NCBI GenBank assembly: GCA_012513605.1
Contig: JAAZBV010000017.1
Coordinates: 49,834-113,833 of the forward strand
Length of the DNA stretch: 64,000 nucleotides
Origin: Desulfatiglans sp.
GTDB taxonomy: Bacteria > Desulfobacterota > DSM-4660 > Desulfatiglandales > HGW-15
Reading direction: 5' to 3'
Shown: positions 16,834 to 25,757 of the stretch, one piece after another
How the letters are laid out: every line of letters begins with the position of its first letter
Numbering within the stretch: the stretch's first letter is position 1
Program-made: the position numbers and the translations under genes
Notes under the pieces: generated by a model
What the model was told of the DNA's origin: nothing
What the model saw: only the letters and a program-made list of their open reading frames with translations
Database searches by the model: none

Positions 16834-17112
16834 ATGAACTATATAGCAGTTAAAGATCTCAAGAACTCCAAGTCTCTTAGGGAAAAACTTGAAAAGGAGA
16901 GGGAATTAATCCTGACAAAAGATGGTCAGCCATTTGCCCTTATGGTAGGCATAACAGCCGACAGCCTGGAGGATTCTCTAAGAGAAATTAGAAGGGCAAT
17001 GTTTTCAAAGGCCATTACGAGCGGAAGAAAAAAGGCTATGAAGACAAAAATTGGGGATGAAGAAATAAATGCCCTTATCGCTGAAAGCAGAAAAAACCGA
17101 GTGAAAAGATGA
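16834..17112 (+). CDS. Phd/YefM-like antitoxin
   Basis: A 92-residue protein with a Phd-like N-terminus (MNYIAVKDLKNSKSLREKL, then LILTKDGQPFALMVGI), the pattern of the antitoxin DNA-binding/dimer domain. The basic C-terminal half (SGRKKAMKTKIGDEEINALI) should contact the toxin. The stop overlaps the toxin start by 4 nt (ATGA). CAGGAG lies 8 nt before the ATG. The toxin partner is of the PIN type rather than RelE or Doc. Confidence 0.82.
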   Translation: MNYIAVKDLKNSKSLREKLEKERELILTKDGQPFALMVGITADSLEDSLREIRRAMFSKAITSGRKKAMKTKIGDEEINALIAESRKNRVKR

Positions 17113-17513
17113 AAATTGCTCTTGACACTAATGTACTTATATCTGGAATGCTTAACCCCTTCGGCCCACCAGGCAAGATAGTTGATTTTCTAAAGACGGA
17201 TATATTACAGCTTGTTGTCGATGACAGAATTATTGCAGAATATATTGATGTTTTAAATAGGGATTATTTTTTAAAATACTTCAGTGAGTCTGATAGAGAA
17301 GATATAATAGATTATCTCTCAAAAAATTCATATTATTCCTCAAGTAATGTGGTTATAAAGGATATGCCTGATGAAGGTGATATGCCATTTATTGAAATGG
17401 CAATTACTGAAGGTGTGCCGCTTATAACAGGAAATATAAAACATTTTCCAGTACAGTTAAGAAAGGGGTGTATTGTTATTTCCCCTGCACAATTTCTGGA
17501 AAAGTACTTTTAA
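17109..17513 (+). CDS. PIN-domain toxin (COG1569-like)
   Basis: A 134-residue PIN nuclease. It begins KIALDTNVLISGMLNPFGPP, the typical start of the COG1569 toxin group, with Asp6 as first metal ligand. The Glu of DRIIAEYIDVL and acidic residues in PDEGDMPFIEMAI are the further expected ligands, and VPLITGNIKHFP is the usual closing motif. It probably cuts RNA and is neutralised by the preceding protein, whose gene it overlaps by 4 nt. It is the third toxin-antitoxin pair in 4.5 kb. Confidence 0.88.
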   Translation: MKIALDTNVLISGMLNPFGPPGKIVDFLKTDILQLVVDDRIIAEYIDVLNRDYFLKYFSESDREDIIDYLSKNSYYSSSNVVIKDMPDEGDMPFIEMAITEGVPLITGNIKHFPVQLRKGCIVISPAQFLEKYF

Positions 17514-17550
17514 GCTATAAATACAGATCGTTTAATAACCCGAACTGCGT

Positions 17551-18249
17551 TTAAGGCAGACGTTCAAAAAACCTTTCAAACCTTGGTTTGTACATGTTGT
17601 TTATATCCAGGGATATGACTATTGCTGTTGCCCTGCCCACTATCAGCTTTCTGTCTACAAACCCGAAATAGCGTGAGTCTGCGCTGTTGTATCTGTTATC
17701 ACCCATCATGAAATATTTTCCTTCAGGCACGGTCTTAGTCTCAAAGGAGCTCAGCACCTCCGGGTGAGACAGTATCAGCACTGGGTGTATCCTGTTATTC
17801 AGATCTTCAATTATTGTAGCTTCTTTGTATTGGTCTTTCACAAGGAAATTATAAAAATCTGTCTCTTCAGGGTATCTATAGCTAAGGGGTTTCCCGTTTA
17901 TGTAAAGCTTTGAATCCTGCATGGAGATGGTGTCACCAGGTACTCCTACCACCCTTTTTACAAGTCTCTTACCATCTTCAGGTGAATAAAAGACAACAAT
18001 CTCTCCTCGCTCAGGGTTCCCCCATTCTGCCAGGTGAGTGGTGGTATATGGCACCTTAAGGTCATATGCAAGTTTGTTTACAAAAATCCTGTCACCCTCA
18101 ATGATTGTGGGCTTCATTGACCCGGTCGGTACCGTGTTCCAGTCTGCAAGGGAGGATTTTATAGATGTGGCAATCAGGATTGCAACCAGCAGTGAAAATA
18201 TCCATCCATTTAAAAAGGTAACAACAGCCGCAGGCAGTTTGAATTTCAT
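17551..18249 (-). CDS. lepB: Signal peptidase I
   Basis: A 232-residue type I leader peptidase that removes signal peptides outside the inner membrane. It has one N-terminal membrane span (~10-30). The catalytic Ser44 is in TGSMKPT, and Lys98 lies in RLVKRVVGVPGD. The conserved MGDNRYNSADSRYFG box follows, then a short hydrophobic stretch. Its length is closer to short Gram-positive/deltaproteobacterial forms than to E. coli LepB, which has two spans. The start at 18249 has AGAGGAA 8 nt upstream; the longer frame to 18294 adds only basic residues. It is convergent with the PIN toxin gene. Confidence 0.95.
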   Translation of the reverse strand: MKFKLPAAVVTFLNGWIFSLLVAILIATSIKSSLADWNTVPTGSMKPTIIEGDRIFVNKLAYDLKVPYTTTHLAEWGNPERGEIVVFYSPEDGKRLVKRVVGVPGDTISMQDSKLYINGKPLSYRYPEETDFYNFLVKDQYKEATIIEDLNNRIHPVLILSHPEVLSSFETKTVPEGKYFMMGDNRYNSADSRYFGFVDRKLIVGRATAIVISLDINNMYKPRFERFFERLP

Positions 18250-18404
18250 TGTCAAGTTCCTCTTTTTTTTAAATTTAAAGCGGGATAATAACATTTTGCC
18301 CCATCAGGTCAAGAGAACAATGTTCTATTTTATTGCATTGACTGTATTCCCCTGTAATGCTTGAATGCCGCTTTTAAAAATAAAACATGTGTAAGGTGTA
18401 TTAA

Positions 18405-18866
18405 ATGTCTTTAATAATAGGTGTCATCTCAGATACCCACGGGCTGTTAAGAGCGGAGGCTCTTAGGATACTCAATGGATGCAATGCGATCATACATGCA
18501 GGTGATGTGGGCTCGCAGGAGGTGCTTTTAGCCCTTAAAAAAATTGCACCCATCCATGTGGTAAGGGGAAATGTTGATCATGGCTCATGGGCAGAAACAA
18601 TGCCGGTCACGGATATTGCGGTTATAGGGGAGAGATATTTCTACCTTGCTCATAACCGTGACAGCATAGACATTGACCCTGCTGCAGCATGTGTTGATGC
18701 GGTTATCTTTGGCCACACTCATACGCCGGAGCTTTATAAAAGGGGTAATGTAATATACATGAACCCAGGGAGCACTGGCCCGAGAAGATTCACAAAACCT
18801 GTTTCAATGGGCAGGATTATTATAAATGACAGGGGTATCTACCCTGAATTGATAAACCTTGACTAG
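18405..18866 (+). CDS. YfcE/MJ0936-family metallophosphoesterase
   Basis: A 153-residue calcineurin-type phosphoesterase. The metal-binding motifs are in order: SDTHG, HAGDVG, RGNVD, and GHTHTPE, with the H in YLAHN. Related proteins (YfcE, MJ0936) hydrolyse phosphodiesters in vitro. The physiological substrate is not known. AAGGTG precedes the ATG. It is convergent with map, with only 6 nt between stops. Confidence 0.9.
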   Translation: MSLIIGVISDTHGLLRAEALRILNGCNAIIHAGDVGSQEVLLALKKIAPIHVVRGNVDHGSWAETMPVTDIAVIGERYFYLAHNRDSIDIDPAAACVDAVIFGHTHTPELYKRGNVIYMNPGSTGPRRFTKPVSMGRIIINDRGIYPELINLD

Positions 18867-18872
18867 CTGTTT

Positions 18873-19676
18873 TTATATCTTAAATACAGCATTATCAGGC
18901 ATGGCCCATCCTTCACCAGCCGGACCGCATGTGAGCACAAAAGGGCCATTTTCAGTTACAGCCACTGTATGTTCAAAATGGGCGCTTGGCTTTCCATCCT
19001 TTGCGATGATGGTCCAGTGGTCCTTTAATACCTTTATCTCCTTTTTACCCATATTCACCATGGGTTCAATCGCAAGGGTTGCCCCTTTCTTTAATGTAAA
19101 TGAGCGCTCTTTTCTGACTAAATAATTGGGTATCTGTGGATCTTCCCACATCTCACGGCCTATGCCATGCCCCACAAGCTCCCTTACAATAGAATAACCT
19201 TCTGACTCAATCTTTTTCTGTATCACATCAGCAATGGTATTCCAGTTCACACACGGTTTTATCATGGATATTGCCATGCGAAGAGAATCCTCAGTCACCT
19301 TAAGCAGTGCCATTTTTGAATCGGGTACATCTCCCACAGGTATCGTAACGGCAGAATCAGCGCAAAAACCATTGTATTTTACCCCTATGTCGATGCTCAC
19401 AATATCGCCTGACCTGATTTTCCGGCCTGATGGTATGCCGTGAACCACCTCTTCATTTACTGATATGCATGCGCAGGCGGGAAAAGGCACCTTACCTGGC
19501 ACACCCTTGAAAAGGGGCAGGGCGCCAAGCTCTGAGATCCTTTTTTCCACGGCTTTATCTATCTCTCCTGTGGTAACGCCATCTCTGACAACAATTTTTG
19601 CTGTCTGATGCACATCCCATAAGATCAACCCTGCATCACGCATCTTCATGATCTCATTTGATGTCTTGATAATCAT
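18873..19676 (-). CDS. map: Methionine aminopeptidase, type I
   Basis: A 267-residue enzyme that removes the initiator methionine from nascent proteins. The pita-bread fold motifs are present: EEVVHGIP with the substrate His, DIGVKYNGFCADSAVTI with the two metal Asp residues, GHGIGREMWEDPQIP, LAIEPMVN with Glu, and AHFEHTVAV with the last Glu. The type Ia length and the absence of an insert fit bacterial MAP. The purine-rich ribosome site GGCAGAG lies right before the ATG. Confidence 0.96.
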   Translation of the reverse strand: MIIKTSNEIMKMRDAGLILWDVHQTAKIVVRDGVTTGEIDKAVEKRISELGALPLFKGVPGKVPFPACACISVNEEVVHGIPSGRKIRSGDIVSIDIGVKYNGFCADSAVTIPVGDVPDSKMALLKVTEDSLRMAISMIKPCVNWNTIADVIQKKIESEGYSIVRELVGHGIGREMWEDPQIPNYLVRKERSFTLKKGATLAIEPMVNMGKKEIKVLKDHWTIIAKDGKPSAHFEHTVAVTENGPFVLTCGPAGEGWAMPDNAVFKI

Positions 19677-19877
19677 CTCTGCCTTTCCCCTGCCGGTTTA
19701 ATATATGGGTCGTGTCAAATTTCCGGCCCTCAAATGCAGCCTTTTAAATACAGAAATATGGGAATTATGGCAATAACATATATCCCTGACGCTCTTTTGT
19801 CTGTTGAGGGTAAAATTTAAAATAATAAGCAATCGTAATATCAATTACTTAGGATAACTTTTATAATCCAGGGTACA

Positions 19878-19893
19878 GGGCACCCTTTTTGCA
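19878..19893 (+). promoter_or_regulatory. Sigma-54 promoter ahead of the DUF4388/CNB gene
   Basis: GGGCACCCTTTTTGCA fits the -24/-12 consensus TGGCACGnnnnTTGCW except at the first base and one spacer position. Both the GG at -24 and the GC at -12 are present with correct spacing. The start codon is 48 nt downstream. Two sigma-54 activators are encoded in the window. Confidence 0.65.
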
Positions 19894-19940
19894 TAAAATT
19901 ATATACACTCAAAACTATTATAAAAAAGAGGGATATACAT

Positions 19941-21116
19941 ATGAATAACAGGATAGCTCTATCAGGCAGCCTGAACTTTGTCACACTACCTGAGATATTC
20001 CAGATCCTTGGCAGCAATAATTCCACAGGGGTATTGAAACTTACTTCAAAATATACCCCTCATCCGGGTATCATCCATTTTTCAAAGGGTAACCCCATAA
20101 ATGCGGTATATGGCTCATTAAAGGGGCCAAAGGCACTGTACGGCATGTTCGGATGGCAGGAGGGTGAGTATCTATTTTATGAAGAGGATGTCAGCCCTCT
20201 TGAGGTCACCATAACAAAGGGCAGGATGGACATAGTCCTTGAGGCATTAAAGCTGCTTGATAATGAAAAGATTAAAAAGGTTGGCCACAGCAGCAGCCTT
20301 GCCATACATGCTGGAGACAAACCTGACAGCTCCGGCATGCCGGTACTTAAAGGCCCCCTTACCGATTACCTCTATGTTGAGAGGGAGGATTTTTATAAAA
20401 AGGGCCAGCCCATTGTCAGAGAAGGAAAGCATGGTAAATGGATATGGACAGTATATGAAGGTGTTGTAAGGGTGACAAGGGATACCCCTAAAGGCCCGCT
20501 TTTGCTTGCCAGGCTTGGCGAAGGCTGTTTTATCGGCACTATCAGGGCATTACTTTATGGCGATTACGAAAGGAATGCCTCTGTTACTGCTGAGGCTGAT
20601 CTCAGACTCTGCCTGCTTGATGTTGAACCCTTTTACAACGAATATTCAAAGCTATCGCCGGAATTCAGGCGTCTTCTCTTAAGCCTTGATCAGAGGCTGC
20701 GTAAACTGAACATCAGGGCAATAGAGATTTTTTCAGAAGAAAAAGATGATAAAGAGATGCTTAAGCTGGTATCAACCGGCAAGGTCTTTGAGGCAGGTGA
20801 CGGGCTGTACAGGATAACAGAAGGCACGGCAGTTGTAGATATTAAGAACCCGGAAGGCAGGGATATCATGTTCAGTCTTGAGGCAAACGATGTAATCGGC
20901 AATATCCCCTTTGTTGATTTCGGGCATGAACCCAATTCCGCCATAATAATACCATCAAAGGGGCTTAAAACAGAAAAGATGGACCCCATTGAGATACAAA
21001 AGGAATATGATAAGCTTTCAAGGACATTTAAAAACCTGATCTATAATATCTGCAATTATATCAGGAACACCACAGGATATGTGGCCAGGCTCCAGGTGAA
21101 AAATCAGGGTTCTTAA
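19941..21116 (+). CDS. DUF4388 and cyclic-nucleotide-binding-domain protein
   Basis: A 391-residue cytoplasmic protein. Residues ~5-115 are a DUF4388 domain (SGSLNFVTLPEIFQILG, TGVLKLT, IIHFSKGNPINAVYG, ALYGMFGW). This domain is known from deltaproteobacterial signalling proteins. Residues ~145-260 resemble a cNMP-binding beta roll (FYKKGQPIVREGKHG, LGEGCFIG, ASVTAEADLRLCLLD). A second, weaker beta-roll copy may follow (~270-360, FEAGDGLYRITEGTAVVDI). No DNA-binding domain is seen, so it is not a Crp-type regulator. The nucleotide-binding Arg of the phosphate cassette is not clear to me, so ligand binding is uncertain. Confidence 0.82.
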   Translation: MNNRIALSGSLNFVTLPEIFQILGSNNSTGVLKLTSKYTPHPGIIHFSKGNPINAVYGSLKGPKALYGMFGWQEGEYLFYEEDVSPLEVTITKGRMDIVLEALKLLDNEKIKKVGHSSSLAIHAGDKPDSSGMPVLKGPLTDYLYVEREDFYKKGQPIVREGKHGKWIWTVYEGVVRVTRDTPKGPLLLARLGEGCFIGTIRALLYGDYERNASVTAEADLRLCLLDVEPFYNEYSKLSPEFRRLLLSLDQRLRKLNIRAIEIFSEEKDDKEMLKLVSTGKVFEAGDGLYRITEGTAVVDIKNPEGRDIMFSLEANDVIGNIPFVDFGHEPNSAIIIPSKGLKTEKMDPIEIQKEYDKLSRTFKNLIYNICNYIRNTTGYVARLQVKNQGS

Positions 21117-21493
21117 TTACCCTCTCCAATCAGCGGCAGCTCCTTATCCACCCTGAAAAATACAATAAACCTTGATTTATCATCATCAGTGCCTGAGTGG
21201 TGTTTCCTGCTCCTGATAGCGTTAATGAGTTGGCTGTCCTTTTCCTCCCTCAGTTTTGTGAGGTAGAGTCTTTTCCCCTTATGCCCCTCACCCTCTTCCT
21301 TAAACAGATAGGCAGCGCTGGCATTTTGCTCAATATTGTAATGGGTAAGTTTGTCTGTCATGATAAAGGCAATTTCACCATTATCCATAAAATGGGGTTT
21401 TGAATATATTGCCATGTTAACCTTACCCTTGCTGTCAGCAGTCGCAATAACCCCGGTGCCCTTTACCCCCTCAAAATATGCCTTTAATTCCAT
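21113..21493 (-). CDS. Pyridoxamine 5'-phosphate oxidase-like flavin-fold protein
   Basis: A 126-residue protein with the split-barrel pattern of the PNPOx-like superfamily. An N-terminal helix is followed by GVIATADSKGKVNMAIYSKP, EIAFIMTDKLTHYNIEQNASAAYLF and KGKRLYLTKL. Members bind FMN, F420 or heme; the cofactor cannot be told from the sequence. Its 3' end overlaps the convergent upstream gene by 4 nt. The ribosome site AAGGAG precedes the ATG. Confidence 0.75.
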   Translation of the reverse strand: MELKAYFEGVKGTGVIATADSKGKVNMAIYSKPHFMDNGEIAFIMTDKLTHYNIEQNASAAYLFKEEGEGHKGKRLYLTKLREEKDSQLINAIRSRKHHSGTDDDKSRFIVFFRVDKELPLIGEGN

Positions 21494-21695
21494 ATCATAC
21501 TCCTTTTTTGTTTTAGTTATTATTCTCTCTATTCAGACTGTTTTAATATTTTACAATTATAGGCACTTTTTATTATTGTGCAAATCTACCTTAATACTGT
21601 TTGAGATTGACAGGATCGTTAAAAACAGTTTATCAATGAAGGCAGGCAATGAACGGGCCTGATATCTGAATGCTTTTATCCTGAAAGGTAATTAA

Positions 21696-23603
21696 ATGAA
21701 GCAGGTAATACTTGGAACTGCCGGCCATATTGATCACGGAAAGACCTCCCTTATCAGGGCCATTACAAATATTGATACAGACCGCCTCAAGGAGGAGAAG
21801 GCCAGGGGGATAACAATAGAGCTGGGGTTTGCCCATCTCATGCTTCCCAGCGGGCAGCTCCTGGGCATTGTTGATGTGCCGGGGCATGAAAGGTTTGTAA
21901 AACACATGGTGGCAGGCGCCACAGGGGTTGATCTTGTTGCAATGGTAATAGCCGCTGACGAGGGTATAATGCCCCAGACAAAGGAACACCTTGAGATATG
22001 CCAGCTCCTTTCTGTTAAGCACGGTCTTGTAGTCCTTACAAAGCGCGACATGGTTGATGATGAGTGGGCAGGGCTAGTAAGGGAGGATGTTACACAGTAT
22101 CTGAAGGGCACCTTTCTTGAAAATGCCCCCATACTGGAGGTCTCCTCAGTTACAGGTCTTGGTATAGAGTCGCTTATTCAGACGATCGACAGGATGGTCG
22201 CCGGGATACCTGAGAGAAACAGCGGCAATTTTTTCAGGCTCCCAGTTGACCGTGTCTTTACCATGAAGGGTTTCGGCACGGTTGTAACCGGCACCACAGC
22301 ATCAGGGAGTATCAGTGTGGGTGATGAGGTGACCATCTATCCACAGGAGCTAACCAGCAGGATACGCGGCATACAGGTGCACAATAAAGATGCAGAAAAT
22401 GTGAGTGCAGGATTAAGGACCGCCATTAATATACAGGGCATGGAAAAGGCGCAGATAGAGAGGGGCAATATCCTTGCTGCAAAGGATACCCTGAAGCCCA
22501 CATTTATGATCGATGTGGAGCTCGATCTTTTGGCATCATCACCCAGGCCACTCAAAAACAGGGCAAAGGCGCGCTTTCATGCGGGCACAGCGGAGATTAT
22601 CTCAACGGTCATACTGCTTGACAGGGATGTATTAAACCAGGGTGAGAGATGTTTTGCCCAGATCAGGCTTGATGAACCTGTTACTGTTCTGAGGGGTGAC
22701 AGGTATATTATAAGGAGCTATTCGCCTGTAAGGACAATAGGCGGAGGCAGGGTCCTTAACCCTCTTCCCCTTAAAAAGAAGCGGTTTTCAGAGGGGGTGC
22801 TTGCTGATCTTGAACTCTTAAACAGCGGCGATCCCCTTGTTCAGATAGAGCAGTTTGTGAAAATGGGCCGCTATACAGGCAAGGATGCAAAGGAGATCCA
22901 GTTCCTGGCAAATCTCGGGAAAAAAAAGGTGGATGAGGCGCTAAAGGTATTATCTGCCCAGAAAAGGATCATCCAGTATAGTAAAGAAAGCGGTCTTTTT
23001 ATACATGAAGAGTTTCTCGGGGATGCGACAAAGGATTTTCTGACCATACTGTCTGAATACCATGAGCGTAACCCACTCAAGGCAGGCATATTAAAAGAGG
23101 AGTTGAGGTCAAGGACAGAAGGTACAACCAATCCCAGGCTTTTTAATTTTATTGTTGCCCAGCAGAGCGGGCTTGGCGCTGTTGTTATAGAGAATGAGCT
23201 TCTTCGCCTGAATGATCACAGGGTGACACTGGCAAACGACCAGAAGGAGATCAGGGAACGCATAGAGGGTATCTATCTCAGGGCAAAATTGCAGCCTCCA
23301 TACTTCAAGGAGGTCAACAGCGAATTCCCGGGTGCAAAGGGCTCTGACATACTCGGGATACTCCTGAAGGAAGGTATCCTTATAAAGGTTAAGGAAGATC
23401 TCTATTTTCACAAAAAGGCTATTGATGAGCTTAAGGAAAGGCTTATCGCATTCTTAAAGAAAAACAACGAGATAAACCCCACCCAGTTTAAGGATATGAC
23501 CGGTACATCAAGGAAGTACAGCATACCGCTGATAGAATATTTTGACCATGAACAGTTGACCGTACGTGTTGGCGATAACAGGATTTTAAGAAAGAAGATA
23601 TGA
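21696..23603 (+). CDS. selB: Selenocysteine-specific elongation factor SelB
   Basis: A 635-residue special EF-Tu that carries Sec-tRNA to UGA codons marked by a SECIS hairpin. The GTPase motifs are [25 protein letters not shown], and [10 protein letters not shown]. The [20 protein letters not shown] switch follows the G1 region. EF-Tu-like barrel domains follow, then about 260 residues of winged-helix repeats (~380-635) that bind SECIS RNA. Length is typical. It implies that the organism makes selenoproteins, though selA, selD and selC are not in the window. The stop overlaps the xdhC start (ATGA). Confidence 0.97.
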   Translation: MKQVILGTAGHIDHGKTSLIRAITNIDTDRLKEEKARGITIELGFAHLMLPSGQLLGIVDVPGHERFVKHMVAGATGVDLVAMVIAADEGIMPQTKEHLEICQLLSVKHGLVVLTKRDMVDDEWAGLVREDVTQYLKGTFLENAPILEVSSVTGLGIESLIQTIDRMVAGIPERNSGNFFRLPVDRVFTMKGFGTVVTGTTASGSISVGDEVTIYPQELTSRIRGIQVHNKDAENVSAGLRTAINIQGMEKAQIERGNILAAKDTLKPTFMIDVELDLLASSPRPLKNRAKARFHAGTAEIISTVILLDRDVLNQGERCFAQIRLDEPVTVLRGDRYIIRSYSPVRTIGGGRVLNPLPLKKKRFSEGVLADLELLNSGDPLVQIEQFVKMGRYTGKDAKEIQFLANLGKKKVDEALKVLSAQKRIIQYSKESGLFIHEEFLGDATKDFLTILSEYHERNPLKAGILKEELRSRTEGTTNPRLFNFIVAQQSGLGAVVIENELLRLNDHRVTLANDQKEIRERIEGIYLRAKLQPPYFKEVNSEFPGAKGSDILGILLKEGILIKVKEDLYFHKKAIDELKERLIAFLKKNNEINPTQFKDMTGTSRKYSIPLIEYFDHEQLTVRVGDNRILRKKI

Positions 23604-24667
23604 GAGATATATATAATAAATTATCGGAACTGATTGAAAAAAACACCCTTTGCGTGCTTGCAACAATAGTGACACAGTCAGGCTCTTCACCAAGGGGGCC
23701 GGGTACAAAGATGCTCATGCTCAAGGACGGCTCATTTGTGGGCACCATCGGAGGAGGCAAGCTGGAGAAAGCGGTGCTTGACGCAGGTGAAGGGGTCTTT
23801 GCATCCCTTACCCCTGTCATGCTGCTTTACAGGATGCAGGGAGAGGATGTGGATGCAAATGAGATGATATGTGGCGGCAATGCAAGGATTTTTGTTGAGC
23901 CGGTATTCCCTGGGAGCCCGGATTATCAAAATATTATCAGGGAGATCCATGAACTAAACAAAAGGGGCGGTTCAGCCCTGACAGCCACTGTCCTTGATCC
24001 GGGCATGTGGAAAAAAGGCCTTGCACCCAGGATGTTTATGAAGGCTGATGGTAAAAAGGCAGGCTCTTTAAACAGCATAGATGGGGCAGAAGAGATTATA
24101 CAGTTAAATATGAAGGAGATGATAGCAAAGAGGGTTCCTCAGGTGATGGGTTTTAAGGGCAATGATGGCAGCACTATAGATGTGCTGATTGAACCTGTTA
24201 TTTCTGAACCAGTTCTCTATATCTTTGGCGGTGGGCATGTATCAAAACAGATAGGCCCGATAGCAGATCTTGTGGGGTTTTCCGTGGTGGTAATAGATGA
24301 CCGTGAAGAGTTTTCAATGGCTCAAAACTTCCCATATGCAAAGGAGGTTATCACCTGCCCGTTTGAAAATGTAATGGAGAGGCTGCCGATAAACGAATCA
24401 TCCTATCTTGTTATTGTAACCCGCGGCCATTCCCATGATAAGACTGTTCTTGAACAGGCCCTTTCAACCCCGGCAAAATATATTGGCATGATAGGGAGCA
24501 AAAGAAAGGTGAAAATCACATTTGATAATCTTTTTGCTGAAGGCTTTACACGTGAAGAAATTGACAGGGTATATTCTCCAATAGGTGAAGAGATAGGGGC
24601 TGAGACCCCTGAAGAGATAGCGGTAAGCGTAGTGGCTCAGCTTATCAAGGTAAGGGCTGCAGGGTAG
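23600..24667 (+). CDS. XdhC/CoxI-family protein
   Basis: A 355-residue XdhC-type protein. The N-terminal XdhC/CoxI domain (TIVTQSGSSPRGPGTKML, then GTIGGGKLEKAVL, MICGGNARIFVEP) precedes a Rossmann-like C-terminal domain (LYIFGGGHVSKQIGPIADL, VVIDDREEF, LVIVTRGHSHD, IGMIGSKRKV). XdhC proteins deliver or insert the sulfurated molybdenum cofactor into xanthine dehydrogenase-type enzymes. Overlap with selB by 4 nt suggests a link to selenium-dependent molybdenum hydroxylases, where relatives such as YqeB occur. No hydroxylase gene is nearby, so this link is inferred. Confidence 0.9.
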   Translation: MRDIYNKLSELIEKNTLCVLATIVTQSGSSPRGPGTKMLMLKDGSFVGTIGGGKLEKAVLDAGEGVFASLTPVMLLYRMQGEDVDANEMICGGNARIFVEPVFPGSPDYQNIIREIHELNKRGGSALTATVLDPGMWKKGLAPRMFMKADGKKAGSLNSIDGAEEIIQLNMKEMIAKRVPQVMGFKGNDGSTIDVLIEPVISEPVLYIFGGGHVSKQIGPIADLVGFSVVVIDDREEFSMAQNFPYAKEVITCPFENVMERLPINESSYLVIVTRGHSHDKTVLEQALSTPAKYIGMIGSKRKVKITFDNLFAEGFTREEIDRVYSPIGEEIGAETPEEIAVSVVAQLIKVRAAG

Positions 24668-24676
24668 AAGGATACC

Positions 24677-24925
24677 ATGATGAAGATGCACAGCCATGAT
24701 TTTATTGAATCATACGACGGGTTGGTGGGGTACGGCTATGACCGCAAAACCAATGAGAATACCCTTGCCTGTTACATGCAGAAATTTTCAGATGATGAGC
24801 TTATCGGGCTTGTTACTTGCAGGATGACAGATGATGAAATGGAGGCCCTTTTTGACCTTGTCTCAGGGCTTCTTGCAAAACACTTAAGCAAAGAAGAATA
24901 CCACAGGCTATTTTTGAAGGAATAA
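24677..24925 (+). CDS. Small conserved-looking protein of unknown function
   Basis: An 82-residue acidic protein directly after xdhC (9 nt). It has no signal peptide or membrane span. It contains DGLVGYGYDRKTNENTLACY and two helix-forming halves, ELIGLVTCRMTDDEMEALF and LAKHLSKEEYHRLF. AGAAGG lies 7 nt before the ATG at 24677; a second ATG follows at 24680. I cannot assign a family. Its position suggests cotranscription with selB-xdhC. Confidence 0.75.
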   Translation: MMKMHSHDFIESYDGLVGYGYDRKTNENTLACYMQKFSDDELIGLVTCRMTDDEMEALFDLVSGLLAKHLSKEEYHRLFLKE

Positions 24926-24937
24926 ACTCACCCTGTT

Positions 24938-25318
24938 TTAATCCATTGCAAGACCCCTGATCTTTGCCTCTTCCGCCTCCTCGACTATCTCAAATTCTAC
25001 AAGAGAGTGACCCCTTAAAAAGCGACCCTCCTGTGGTGTGATGCCCTTTATCACTGTTACAAGTTCCTGGTATGGATATAGATCATCTGTTGAGTAGTAT
25101 TTCATATTGTATTTATTGTTGATCTTTATGTAGGAGAGAAACCTTGATCTTCCCCTGACCAGGATAGACATTGAGTTCCTGTTTACCTGCCATATCCTGA
25201 ATTGATATATCAGCCCCACCCTTACCGGGACCTCTACACAATAGTACTGATCAAGCTCCCTGTTAAAATCCAGGATAGATATTTCAAAAGGATTGTTTTT
25301 CAGTGCATGTTCGTACAT
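24938..25318 (-). CDS. Possible PilZ-fold protein
   Basis: A 126-residue protein with a beta-rich pattern (VEVPVRVGLIYQFRIWQVNR, SMSILVRGRSRFLSYIKI, then GRFLRGHSLVEFEIVEEAE). The order resembles a PilZ-like barrel, but the RxxxR and DxSxxG c-di-GMP motifs are not seen, so nucleotide binding is unlikely. This assignment is tentative. It converges on the selB-xdhC group and neighbours several signalling genes. Confidence 0.5.
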   Translation of the reverse strand: MYEHALKNNPFEISILDFNRELDQYYCVEVPVRVGLIYQFRIWQVNRNSMSILVRGRSRFLSYIKINNKYNMKYYSTDDLYPYQELVTVIKGITPQEGRFLRGHSLVEFEIVEEAEEAKIRGLAMD

Positions 25319-25339
25319 ATTGCCCCCCTTTTGACTTTA

Positions 25340-25600
25340 TAACAAATTGAAGATATTGGTATTAAATTAGATATAATTATATATAAATAATAATATTAGT
25401 CAAATATTTTTTAGCTTATAAAAAATAAAATATATAATTAAATCTAAATATTAATAACTTTTTATATATGTTCATATTTATCCAAAAACGGTTTGCGCAG
25501 CCACATGGTGAAGAGCTGTCTGGGGTTGGTTGCAAGGTCCAGGGCTCAAGGCGCAAGGAGGAAAATTTACCGCCATTTTTATGACATCAGGCCATTTTAT
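25340..25600. other. AT-rich gap with a short dispersed repeat
   Basis: The gap 25319-25757 has no supported gene. About 25335-25480 is very AT-rich. Around 25533-25558 the words GGTCCAGGGCTCAAGG and GCGCAAGG match, in reverse orientation, the GCGCCTTGCGCC repeat at 53458-53481. The sigma-54 site of the next gene is at 25670. Confidence 0.4.
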
Positions 25601-25669
25601 TGGACTTAAAAACAGCCCGGTTTTATTGGGAATCCTGTAATACAGGCATGTTAAAGCCCATTATACCTT

Positions 25670-25685
25670 TGGCACAATTCCTGCT
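25670..25685 (+). promoter_or_regulatory. Sigma-54 promoter ahead of the zinc-ribbon HDOD gene
   Basis: TGGCACAATTCCTGCT matches the -24/-12 consensus TGGCACGnnnnTTGCW at nearly every fixed base (A for G at position 7, C for T at the start of the -12 element). The predicted start of RNA is near 25696, giving a ~60-nt leader before the ATG at 25758. Confidence 0.72.
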
Positions 25686-25757
25686 AAGTATTTGTATGAT
25701 GTATTGTTTATCAAGACCTTTTTTGATCTAACAGAAAGGGTACAGTCGGAGAAAGAT

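Noticed and set aside
24938..25318. c-di-GMP-binding PilZ receptor
   Set aside because: The RxxxR and DxSxxG motifs are not present, so only a possible PilZ fold is noted.
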